Part shown: piece after piece, positions 33,467 to 44,400 of the stretch
Layout of the letters: each line of letters begins with the position of its first letter
Position numbering within the stretch: position 1 is the stretch's first letter
NCBI GenBank assembly: GCA_018292915.2
Contig: JACVVK020000291.1
Location: 343,501 to 407,500 of the forward strand
From: Batillaria attramentaria
Taxonomy: Eukaryota > Mollusca > Gastropoda > Batillariidae
Reading direction: 5' to 3'
Length of the DNA: 64,000 bases
Notes under the pieces: model-generated
Told to the model about the DNA's origin: nothing
The model's database searches: none
What the model saw: the letters and a program-made list of their open reading frames with translations, nothing else
Program-made: the position numbers and the translations under genes

Positions 33467-33780
33467 ATAGAGCTGTGGGAGCGAACAGGACAGGAACCAG
33501 CGGCCAAGCAGATTCTGCGGAGGAAGTGGGGTTGGATTGGACGCACCCTCAGGAAGCCAGCATCCAGCACCACACGCCAAGCCCTGACATGGAACCTGCA
33601 GGGGAAAAAGGAAGAGAGGCCGGCCTCACAGCAGCTGGAGGCGGGACACGGGGGCAGAGCTACGCAAGCAGGGGGCCAACTGGAATGGAGTGGCAAGAGC
33701 AGCCCAGAACCCAGTGCGATGGCAAAGGGTCGTTGATGGCCTATACTCCACTTGGAGCCATCGGCCTGAGAGAGAAAGAG
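33467..33780 (+). mobile_element. LINE C-terminal fragment in BUD23 3' UTR region
   Basis: Reads the familiar tail of an endonuclease-reverse transcriptase [32 protein letters not shown] and, after a frame slip, WRRDTGAEL and LYSTW. It is 5'-truncated and frameshifted. Lying between the BUD23 stop and the first plausible poly(A) signals, it would be transcribed in the 3' UTR. Confidence 0.72.
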
Positions 33781-33906
33781 AAAAGATGAGAGAGAGTGCA
33801 TGAGAGAGTTTGTATGTGTGGAGAGAGAGATCTGTGTAGTGCGTGAGGCAGAAAGGTTGGCTGTAATAACAACAAACACACACCCCCACACATAACAACA
33901 GCAACA

Positions 33907-33946
33907 AATAAACAAGACCGGGACTAATCTGCAGTACATCAATAAA
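33907..33946 (+). terminator. Candidate BUD23 poly(A) signals
   Basis: AATAAA at 33907-33912 and again at 33941-33946, the first good hexamers downstream of the BUD23 stop. Cleavage around 33960 would give a roughly 690-nt 3' UTR. Position is inferred only. Confidence 0.4.
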
Positions 33947-33960
33947 AAGTTTAATGTTCC

Positions 33961-36852
33961 TTAAAACATCCTGACACAGAAAAGGGGAAATGTTTCCATA
34001 TAATGACTAGCACACCCACTCTAGTACATCAACGATAATTGATGCAATGTTACGCATTAAAAACAGCAGTGGGAATACACTGGCGCAGCTGACAGGCGAT
34101 CTGCACACAAACAATTCTCTCCTCTCTCTAACGGGGTCCTCCCTCTCTTGTGCGCGGAATGTAACAGAGACACGTGATCTAGCATCCTAGGCCACAAAGG
34201 AAAAGTGTAATAAGTACGCAACACTGAAATGTTCCCTTACTGTCAGGAATGTCTCGCATGAAGCTGAAAAACACACAAGTGAAAAACGACAAACTGCGAT
34301 GACTGATGGTTAAGTAAACCTTACATCACAGATCTGTGAGATACACGTCTGTGCACCATTCTCACGCGGCCCTACATTCAGTGCTTCTTGTACATTTTTT
34401 GTGTTTTTTTTAATCTCTTCACAGCAAGAAGTAACTTCTAACAACAAACATTCACTTCTAGCTAACAATGGAAGAGAGAGACAGTTAAATTTTTTTCATG
34501 TGATGGAACAAACTTGCTAGCGCAGTTAAGTAATGAGGCTGTCTTGAAATTAAATGTTGAAACAAACGTGCACCAACAACATGCCAGCTCAAACCAGCTA
34601 CATGTGGATGGTCCCATGCATTTTTTTGTTTAAAGTTGCGGCTGATTCATCCAAATCAAAGGTCAAATGCTAGTCTGTGAAAACAGTATTTTCAACTTGC
34701 ACCATGGTTTCACACTTACATACGTTAATCTATAACTTACAAAAAAATTCATGAGACCATCCAGATATTTTGCTACTGTATTTTCAGCTTGTGTCTGGTT
34801 GGTTGGTTTGAATCTAATTTCAAGGTCTTCGTTTCTTTCATTCAAGAGTAGTCCCCATCCTTAAGCATCCACAATTTTTGTTCAGCATTTGCCAGAAAAA
34901 TGTCGCCAGTGCAGCGCACAACAAGTTAGGATCACACTGCAGCTAACGCTACATGTTTGTTCTCTAAGCAGTTTCAAGATTCACTTGAGGCGCTGCTGTA
35001 CTTGACTATCAATGCTTCAAAGAGCAGTGAAAATGTGGCATGGACTTCACGATGGCTTGCTTGATGAAACATGAAAGGAAACAAATCCACGACTTCTATG
35101 TAAGGTACTATTTCCCAGTGTGAATGAACAAAACTGGCCACATAATTCCATGAACGATGTCATGAGAATTTGGTGGGTATGAATAACTTACACAGATATG
35201 ATGGGAAATGCGTCTGTCTTGTCTTGTAGGCGTACAGAAGAAAGCTCATTCAACGATTCTTGTGAGAATTCAGTGGAAATTAACGACATGATGAGAATTC
35301 TGAACTTTTTTTGCAGGTGCATTGAACAACTCGTTCAGCGATAGCAGATCGACCAGTCATAACATTGTTGCACAAGTTAACTGTGTAACAAATGACAACA
35401 GCAAGTAAGGAAGAGTGTCTCACCGGCTGTTGCATGGAATTTGGCATCTTTACATGCACGCGTGAGGGAATCGATGCTGACACTCCCCAGTCTACCATGC
35501 AGTTCAAGCAAGTGACGAAGTTTGTCACAATAATGGGAAGGCAAACCCTGCTTCTGAAGAGTATCGAGTGAAATATGATTCACAAGACTGATAACCATCA
35601 GAAACCTCGCTGCGCATCACATGCGAACACCTTTGAGTTGATCTCTCCGTCTTACACGTTCTTGCGTTGAATTCAGTACATGCAAGTCTACAAACTGAAA
35701 GCTTTGAGTTGACCCCCCTCTTCCTTATATGCTCTTGCATTGAATTGAGGGCATACACACGACACTTTCAGAGTGAAGAAAGACTTTGATCACTCTTCTT
35801 TACATGCTTTTGCACTGAATTAAGTGCATACACGTGACACTCTTAGCTCTACATACATGCCATTGAAGAAAGCCCTGCTTCGACCACTCTTCCTTGTTTG
35901 CTCTTGTCCTGAATTTAAGTACATAATCATGATATCCTTTGCTCTACTGATGTGCCAGCAAAGAACGGGGGAAAGAAAGAAGTGCGCACTACCAATGCTG
36001 ACAGACGACATAAAGACATTGAGACTTGTGAAGGTTGGATGCGAGAAGCACCAGTTCAACTTTGATCGCAGAGGAATGAAGCCATAACAAGAGCGATCAC
36101 TCAGGAAAAAAGTTCTCTGCCCTTGGTCGACTGTGGTTCTGGGCCAAAACCAGCAGTCAACGATGAGCATTGAATAGGTAACCATGAAGTTAACATGGAG
36201 ACAGTGAAACAGGGAAGCACACATACTGAAAATGTAGTTCAGGAGTGCTTCCCCGATAACGCGCACAAAGAAAGGAAAAAGTTCAACATGTATGTAACAC
36301 ACAGTTTCTATACAAAACTACATATCACTACCATATCCCCCCACACTGGCCAAAAGGACAGAAAGGGGGGTAGATATAAGTTTTTATCACAATCATTCAT
36401 ACCTGAATCACGTCATTTGAATACAATTTGTAGCTGTGCCAAGAGAAATAAAAATCAGGATCTACTGTCTTCACATCGATTGCAAAAATTGATTTCATTA
36501 TCTGACTAGTTAGCTTTCTAAGTGCTCTCACTCATACTTCTAGTTCTAGTTCTAAAACAGGTGAGTTTATTTTCTATATTGCTCAACGTCTGCTAAGGGT
36601 TTAACGTTTTCTGAAGCACTGTGCAAAAATGGGACTTGTTGGGAAAATTCTAAGACATACATTATACCAGGGCACCTTTCTGCTTCACATTTTGGGCATT
36701 GCTCGAAAACTTATTTTTTATCCCCGATTGAAAATTCGGCCCAGCTGTAGTCATGCCTGTCTCACAATGCAAATATCACATGATGAAAGGCGGATTTTGT
36801 ATCTAAACTGGCATACTGCCATTTCCTGCTGTTGGATAAAGATTTGCGTTTT
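33961..36852. other. Intergenic between BUD23 and STX1, no gene seen
   Basis: AT-rich, no supported frame. It may include distal STX1 3' UTR on the minus strand. A degenerate tandem repeat lies inside (35625-35935). Confidence 0.45.
35625..35935. repeat. About four degenerate tandem units, roughly 75-105 bp
   Basis: Recurring phrases: CTCTTCCTTATATGCTCTTG-like, followed by CATTGAATT(C/G)AG and a GCATACACACGACACT-like stretch. Unit borders are soft; copies differ by many substitutions. Confidence 0.55.
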
Positions 36853-36867
36853 AGGGGGCACACATGT

Positions 36868-37260
36868 GTTATGCTGAGGAAAAGACCATCATCAAAGCCC
36901 TCTCCAAGAAGAAATGGAAGGAGCAACACCCTAACTTCAACGAGTCTGACAGCTACCACAAGTTAGACAGACCAGACCAGGTCATCCTGTTCCGACTGAG
37001 GACTGGACACAACAGACTAAACGCACATATGTACAGCAAATTCAGATTCATCGAGTCTGAGAAGTGCGCATGCAATGCAGATGTCATGAATGCTGAACAC
37101 CTGCTACAACACTGCCAGCTCCATGAAGCTCCCAGACAAGAAACATGGCCAGAACCAGTACCGCTGAGGGTCAAGCTCTACGGCAACCTGGAGGACCTTC
37201 AGAGGACGGCTACGTTCGTGCGGGCGACTGGCATCTCCATCTAGTGAACGACGAAGAAGA
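36868..37260 (+). mobile_element. 5'-truncated LINE fragment with perfect 15-bp TSD
   Basis: AGGGGGCACACATGT is present at 36853-36867 and 37261-37275. The insert encodes the last roughly 120 residues of a LINE protein: IFRLRTGHNRLNAHMYS, a Cys/His cluster C-x-C-x8-EHLLQHC, and an ending RTATFVRATGISI with stop TAG at 37242-37244, then a short GAAGAA-type tail. The C-terminal Cys/His motif is like that of RNase H-bearing non-LTR elements. Clade not assigned. The clean duplication suggests a recent insertion. Confidence 0.85.
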
Positions 37261-37275
37261 AGGGGGCACACATGT

Positions 37276-38147
37276 ATAATGTAGTATTCTATTGAACAAC
37301 CTACCAGGACATGAGGGTATGACCAATTTTGCGATCAGCGTCCAAAATGAAACTCAGAAAGATACCCTGGCGTAATGCATATCTCAGAACTTTCCAGAGA
37401 TGTATCATTTTTACACAATGCTTCAGACAATGTTCCCCCCCCCCCCCCCCCACCACCACCCCCCAGCAACAGTTGAGCAATTATTTATACACATGAACAC
37501 AAAGCACAAAACCACACACTTTGTGCAAAACTGGTCCCTCTATTCCAAGCGTAGGTCACAATATATGTGGCGAAGATCTATGTCACGACTATTTTAGCTG
37601 GTTTCATTTTTGTCTCTGTTAGAAGCTTTGTGAGTATAATTAACAAACAAAGTTCCGATACACGTACATTTTTTTCTACTTAAACATGTCTAGTGTCACC
37701 AGTGAAAAGCTCAAAACACATACAAAGTCTACCATTTAAAAAAAAAAGAAAAAAAAAGGACTATTTTCTACTCACTTGTAGACGTACGTTTTTTCACGAA
37801 ACATATGCATAGTTTTTCAAGATCTTAAATGCGTAGTACAGCACACAGTTTAGCCTACACGAAAGCCACTGACACATCAAAAGAATTAATAAATAAATTA
37901 ACTACTGCAATACAAGTATAGCTCTGTAAATGCGGTCCTTGGCATATACTGTACAATCAGGATGGCCTTCAGGAGTAGTGTTTAGCTAAGATACAGGAGC
38001 TTAGATTCAGGTGTATGACAATAGGAATATCCCATTTTTATATGTCCAGTTAGCTCTAAATGCATTTGGCCTTGCTAAACGCGCTTCAGAAATACCTTCC
38101 TGAACTTCTACAGGAACTGTGTATATGAGTACATAGCCACAATGTGG
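37276..38147. other. Intergenic, nothing recognised
   Basis: Contains a C-run (about 37434-37451) and an A-run (about 37738-37757). No coding frame. Confidence 0.4.
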
Positions 38148-38366
38148 CAGGGTTTCATATCCGTAGGAAATATTATAGGACATATGTCCTGGCTGACTGA
38201 AGAAGTATAGGACATATGTCCTGGCTGGTTGAAGAAGTATAGGACATTTGTCCTGAATAAGACTAAGATCCAAAAATTATAGGACAAATAAGCTTGGATG
38301 AGATAATCAGACACATCCAAAATGAATCAGTCTATAACCAGGGTCCAACGCGGATATGAAACCCTA
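38148..38366. mobile_element. 219-bp MITE related to the hAT-like element in BEL
   Basis: Inverted ends CAGGGTTTCATATCCG / TAGGGTTTCATATCCG, with three GGACATATGTCC- or GGACATTTGTCC-type palindromes spaced about 40 bp inside the left half. The palindromes and CAGGG-type ends echo 13835-15661. No clean target duplication is visible. Confidence 0.7.
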
Positions 38367-39686
38367 CCGTAGCCTTCAACTGTGAAATATTAACAGCGTA
38401 AATATTTGATAGAAAATGGTAAAACACATAGCTTTAAAGGTGTGCAATCTCAACAAACAGTCACTAACAGTGTGTTTTTGATAAAAAAAAAAACTCTCTG
38501 ACTTTCCGAAATGCAGTCAACTCTGTCACAGTTACAGAGATTTCAGTGTCCCTGAAACCTGTTTAAAAGCCAAGGGGAGCCTGACTTCACAGCTCAGTTT
38601 GCGTTTTTGACACTGAGCGCGAAAGGTCGCAGAGGCATTTGCTAGACACTGTGGCGATGTTTCTTGCTCACTGAACTCACGCTCTGGTTTTATACAGGTC
38701 TCCGACGCACTGAAAACTCTGACAGAGTTGCCTGCATTATCCACAGTCACAGGAATCGCAGTTTTCAAAAACATTATGTTTGCGGCTTTTTTGCTGAGAT
38801 GGCAGACCTTTAAGGACAGTATCAAATCTTTGGATTACACATTGAACAAATGTGTAGCTAAAAACTGTGCCAAACACTTAGATCGTATGTAATCTAGTTC
38901 TTGTACCAGGTTTGAGTGAACACATTAGTCATTATACACTGTCATTTAAAAGTGGTTTGTACAGAGTGAACGGACACACAAAGCTTGTCGAACACAAAAT
39001 CTACGGGTACGTACCCACTTTCAAATAACACTAACGAAGCGAGTGAAGACGGATGCTAGCAAAATGTGTATTTGCCCACAGTGCTACGTGTAGCATCATT
39101 TTGCAGAGGTAGGACAAAAATCATATTCACTCCGAGGACAGCATACATTTTACATGTGCACACACAGACACTGAGATTAATTAACGTTCACTCTCAAGAT
39201 CTGCACTACAAAGTTTGGTCACTACACAGCGTAAAAACTGGAAAAAAAAAGAAAAAAAGTGAACAGTCAGCTTTGTCAAATGAAGAACTTTTCACGACCC
39301 AAGACCCCAAAAGCACAAAACAAAAGAAGAATAAAACAAAACAAAAATTGACAGTGACCAGTCAAATTTGTCACTGCAAAAGCTTTCAGTGAACGAAGAG
39401 TAAAACATGATGTTGAAGCCTTGGAAGGAATGGCTAAAATCGTTGGATGGGGGGGGGGGGGGGGGGGGTTTAAAGGATGGATGCAGGGGCCGTGTAGGAT
39501 CTGGTAGAGTGCATGAGCACTGCCCAGCTAGTTGGTGTGGGGAGGGGTGGGAGAGGGGTTGGGGGGGGGGGGGGGGTGGAGGGGAGGAGTGAAACCTTCT
39601 GCCTGGAAATTAATAATTACTAGCACACTGTGTGAGGAACAAACCTGAAGTGCAAACCCTAAAAACGACCAACTCACATGTTACCC
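38367..39686. other. Intergenic, no gene seen
   Basis: A 97-codon minus frame at 38532-38825 has no recognisable family. Poly-G runs lie at 39450-39469 and 39560-39576. Confidence 0.4.
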
Positions 39687-39778
39687 TTAACTCTTTGACG
39701 ACGGAGCGCAATTTCTGACTCACGATTTCCTATAGGAAATCGTGCATCAGAAATTGCGCTCCGTCGTCAAAGAGTTAA
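39687..39778. mobile_element. 92-bp palindromic MITE with TTAA ends, copy 1
   Basis: TTAACTCTTTGACGACGG ... CCGTCGTCAAAGAGTTAA; the two 46-base halves are reverse complements except for two mismatches near the middle. TTAA at both termini is what piggyBac-type elements use as target. The same unit is at 42455-42546. Confidence 0.85.
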
Positions 39779-39895
39779 AAAGTGTTCCACAGTACATGAC
39801 CGCACTACGGTGCTCCCAAACCTACACATCCATTGAAGCGTGAAACATTCTCAACAACCCAATCAGATCTACACATACACATGTATGCACAGTGA

Positions 39896-39927
<32 letters not shown>

Positions 39928-41036
39928 GAGTGCAATATTCTGACTGACTTTGCAAGACTATCCGCTTCTCAAACACACGTGATTCAACTGAGATTCAGTA
40001 CATCAAGTATCACGACTCATCTACAAACGGATAAGAAAAATGAACGATTAGAAAAAGTCTGCACTGAAACCAATTCAACCGCTCTGCAAGCTTCAAACAG
40101 TGCATGTGTCGCTATGCAAAATGTTCTTTTGCTAATCGAACAGCTTGTACACAACATTTACAGAGAACACGTAGCTCCCGGGCGTATTGGCCGCTTCTGG
40201 TGAAACTTTCTCAACTTTTCCCCTCACAAAATTAACTCTATCTTTGTGCTCTGAGAAGGACATTTTTCCCTTGTTCAGATGTCATAGCCCTTTAGTACCC
40301 TGATGACTATTTTGTTGTCACTTGTTTCAAATTAAAAGCGCTATACAGCGTGCTGAGAAAAAAATAAACCAGTGCTAACAAGTACAGGATTTGTTTTAAA
40401 ATATAGAATATCATGAAGGAAGTTGATGTATTACACGAAGCAATAATCTTTTGTGCTGTCATGTGCCCGCCACTATAAATTTCATGTTCATTGCTGACTA
40501 CGAGGAATCACATAAAAACTAACATTTAAGCACGTAAAGTTCTTCTCATCAACTGATTAAGATACTGCGACATCTTTTTATCAAAACCGTCTTCTGTAGT
40601 GTCCAGAGCTCTCAATCACATTACAATGCCACACATCCCCGAATTACATCTACCACTAACATCCTTTCCGTTTTGCAAATCTCTTCAGTAACACCAAAAC
40701 GGCCATTCCCAAACTTCATAAGCCTGTAGTCATGTGTTTGTCCAGCAGTGTCAAAATGATGATGAAAAACAAGAGTTGTGCACGGTGCACGTTTCGTCCA
40801 CCAGTCGCGCTTCAACGACGCTGCCAACAGCGTCCTGCGTTCTCTCAGCATCGTCTCTGTCACCAGCAAGATGGTCGTTGTGGATCCCAGTTGCATCAGA
40901 GGGGCGGTGCAGACACAGATGATGTTATCAGTTGGAACGTGCACTAGAGGCTCGATGATGGTGGCGGTGGTGGTGGTGGTGGTGGTGACACGGGGAGGGT
41001 GACGATGGTTGCCATGGCAGCGGTTGAGGGGCGGGG
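39779..41036. other. Probable STX1 distal 3' UTR / flank
   Basis: Follows the stop of the most distal STX1 exon on the minus strand. Holds a (CA)n at about 39897-39924 and a CCACCACC-type trinucleotide run at about 40955-40990. No separate gene seen. Confidence 0.45.
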
Positions 41037-41114
41037 CTAGCCGAACACACCTCCGAGGACTCCACACAAGATAATAATGAGGACCGCTAGGCAGATTAAG
41101 ATCATGATTTTCTT
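41037..41114 (-). CDS. STX1A: STX1 alternative terminal exon C (membrane anchor, most like vertebrate STX1A)
   Basis: Acceptor TTGCAG at 41115-41120, then 25 codons and TAG (41037-41039). Starts [15 protein letters not shown] and ends GGVFG, close to the KKIMIII ... GGIFA ending of vertebrate syntaxin-1A. It lies 8.8 kb beyond exon B, so using it requires skipping both other anchors. Confidence 0.9.
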   Translation of the reverse strand, partial: KKIMILICLAVLIIILCGVLGGVFG

Positions 41115-41382
41115 CTGCAAAAGAGAGAGAGAAAAAAAGAAGAAATGTTTTATTATCCATATCATTATTATTATTATTATTTTGAATGAAGATTCGAATG
41201 TACCATTTTTCTGTCAAACAAATTCCATGTCTTTTCCAAACAATTTTTTTTTCTTTTCTTTTTACCCTTATCCATTCTTCAAGTCTTTCACAGTTAAGTA
41301 GTCTGCCATTGTTTTTCAGTGCCTTTGTCTGTAATTGTATATCTGCATCAAGGTTGGCTGAAAGAACTGTGAGCCGAGTACA

Positions 41383-41443
<61 letters not shown>

Positions 41444-44400
41444 TGCGCGCCCACAAACACACGCACAAGACCACACGGGAGAATCCCCCAACGGTCAGCA
41501 CGAATGAACGGACCCATATGCTTCAGCTTAAAATGTTGTTCCTCAAGTGGGACTTGAACCCAACCTCTTGCATTGGTGGCCGGAGAACTAACCTCTCCAC
41601 CACCTGCCACCCCACTTCTCACCCTTCCTACATGCAAACCCTAAAAGTTTAATTGCTTACTAAACGTACCCCAGTGCTAAACATGGTCATTGCCTGCGCC
41701 AACATCCGCGAACACACTTATCAGGCCTCAAAATTCACACTTGCATGTATGCACATGAATCAGTAATCACTGACAAACGCTTTCATAATTTCCAAGAGTA
41801 AGAAAACGTCACATTTGCGTGTAAATACATGAACGACTAATCACAGACAAACACTTGCATAGATTTTGAGCGTGAGAAAATGTGTTAATTATCCAAAAAC
41901 TCACCAAATCCTTGCGCTGCGTTTTATGGGATTCTGATAAAGAGAACAACACCGAGTGAAAATAATGAAACATAAACACACACACATGTACACTGGCACA
42001 CAGAATGCACAACAACTACACAACACTGACGGAACTAGATGTGCGAAGTAGGGCGGTGAACTGGCTATTCACTGCAAGGTTTCAAATAGAAAAACAACAA
42101 GAATACCACAAGTGAAATCTGTACTTTTAACACTTTGGATAAAAACATTTTGTTCATGATTACACTGCTCTTCTCAGGAGTATTTTTCAAGTTACCCCCC
42201 CCCCCCCCCCAAAAAAAAAAAAGACAAAAAAAGACGGGTGTTTGAAGTTCTAACGTCCGTTTCCACCACATACGGGTGACGTCAAAGACACGGCAATGAG
42301 AATAAGGCCAGTATAACTATGTGGCCCAAGCCGTGAATTAAACTCACGATTCGAGCACTGATCGCCAGATGCACCACCGTATGACTGTCCTGCCCCCGCA
42401 CCCCCTTTTTTGTTTTTTAAACAAAATGTATCAAACCTCTTCATACAATGTACATTAACTCTTTGACGACGGAGCGCAATTTCTGACACACGATTTCCTA
42501 TAGGAAATCGTGTGTCAGAAATTGCGCTCCGTCGTCAAAGAGTTAAACATCCCATCACCAAAAATTCATACAATGTGTGTACCACCTCAGCGACGTTTCT
42601 TGTCCGAGCGGCTGTAGTATTAATTCAGGCTTGATCATTTCTCGGAGACCTTCCTCACTGAATGCCAGAAATCGGCTTGAAAACAGAACAGCAGGTCGAT
42701 CTCCATCTGTCCCTCCTTTGTAGACATCGCGCTTTGCCCCAAAGTGAGCAAGTTACTGATTCATTTATTCATTATTTTTATTATCTCATTGCTGGAAAAT
42801 TTGTGTTGCTTTCCCCAGGGGTTGGTGTGTGTGTGGGGGGGGGGGGGGAGTGGCGACAGTACAGTGTCACCCTTGGAAAGGAAAAATCCAATCTAAGTCC
42901 TCCCTCAAGAGGGATTTGAACCAGGCAGCTCAAATTCTGAAGTTGGATACCATAAATGTGACCAAATCCTCTGTCAATTTTTTTTTTCTTTGTTGTTAAA
43001 GCAAGTGGCGCTGACGCTGATGCTGCGAAGATTTGCTTCCCCTCAAAGGAAGTCCCCTGAATTTCCCACTAAAGACGTCCCATATTTTGTTGTTCAAGTT
43101 TCCAGTATAAAATCCAGGCAAATAAAACACAAAACATTTCAGCAACTGCTAGTTCAGTTTACTAAGAATCAAGAAACATGAGGAACATGACGGTGTGTAC
43201 ATGTACAAGAATTACGCCGACACTCAGTTCAATAGATGAAGTACTGTACATACATGTGTAAAAACGTTTACTGCTCTCAACCATTCATCAACACAAAGAA
43301 ACTGTCACTTTTAGATAATGAAAATACATACAAACAAACAAAAAATTTACTCAAAGGTGAGAGGCACGTGAATGATCGTCCAGAAACCACGACCAAAATT
43401 TCTGTCAGGAATGTAAGACCAGTAAAAACCTTTGGCTGCATTTCATGAGCGTTGATGTGTAGCAGAGACTGCTCAAATGACTTACAGTATATGTACGACA
43501 CTTGGGCGCGCTTCTCACTCAGAGGATTGTACTGTCGAACAAGTATCAGTATCGTGATGCATGACGCACGCAACTCATTTTCCAAGCAAACGGTCTACAG
43601 TGTAGTTTGGCCACGGCTATTCTTAGCGACCTTACTCGGTTGTTCCCTTAATTCTCAGGGGAGGGATAAAAGATACACATTCTTCAATGAAATGAACAGG
43701 TGTACTGACACTAGTACAGTCTTAGGATCACAAAATGCTGTATCGTTCATTTGCTGGAGCCAAAAAAAAAAAAAAAAAAAAAGATGGAGGTATTGCAGAA
43801 TTGACTAGTACTGCTGTTTGACGTACACGCTTAATTTTGCAATATTTTGCAGTATGGTGAAGCACCTAATGAAAACCTTACTTACTCTTGTTTTCATAAA
43901 CGCACAATTGTGTAAAACTGTGTAATCAAATGGACACCCCCCCCCCCCCCCCAACTTTTTGACTTGTGGTGTGTGTGTGTCTGTGGGGGGGGGGGGGGGG
44001 GGGGGGGGGGGGAGGAGGCTTACACTTTCAAGAACATTATTATACATGTAATAACAATAATTAATCTACAGCTTCTACATGAATTAGAGGGTTTTTGACT
44101 GTACGAGCACATGAACTCATGGAAACAGCGTGAAGCGCTGACAGGTCAATACATATATAGAAGCTCATACTGCACTGCAGTACAATGAGACAGAGTTAGA
44201 GTATGTACGAGACAAATTCGCTCAAAGAATAACAACTCCGCATCAGGAAAATGTGGTCTGAAATCACAGGTTACCAAAAAAAAAAAAAAAAAAAATTGTG
44301 ACTGTCACTGTTGTGTTTCTACAGGAGTTAACTGACATAACTTCCTCAGTGACCTGCCTGTAAATATGTCAAATTGTAAAGTTTTGGCTGGTTGGTCCGA

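Noticed and set aside
33331..33942. A 203-codon minus-strand frame antisense to the BUD23 3' region
   Set aside because: Composed of CA/TG-rich simple sequence and the antisense of a LINE fragment.
40621..41637. A 338-codon minus-strand frame covering STX1 exon C
   Set aside because: It runs through a (CA)n tract, is in a different frame from the exon C anchor, and has no family resemblance.
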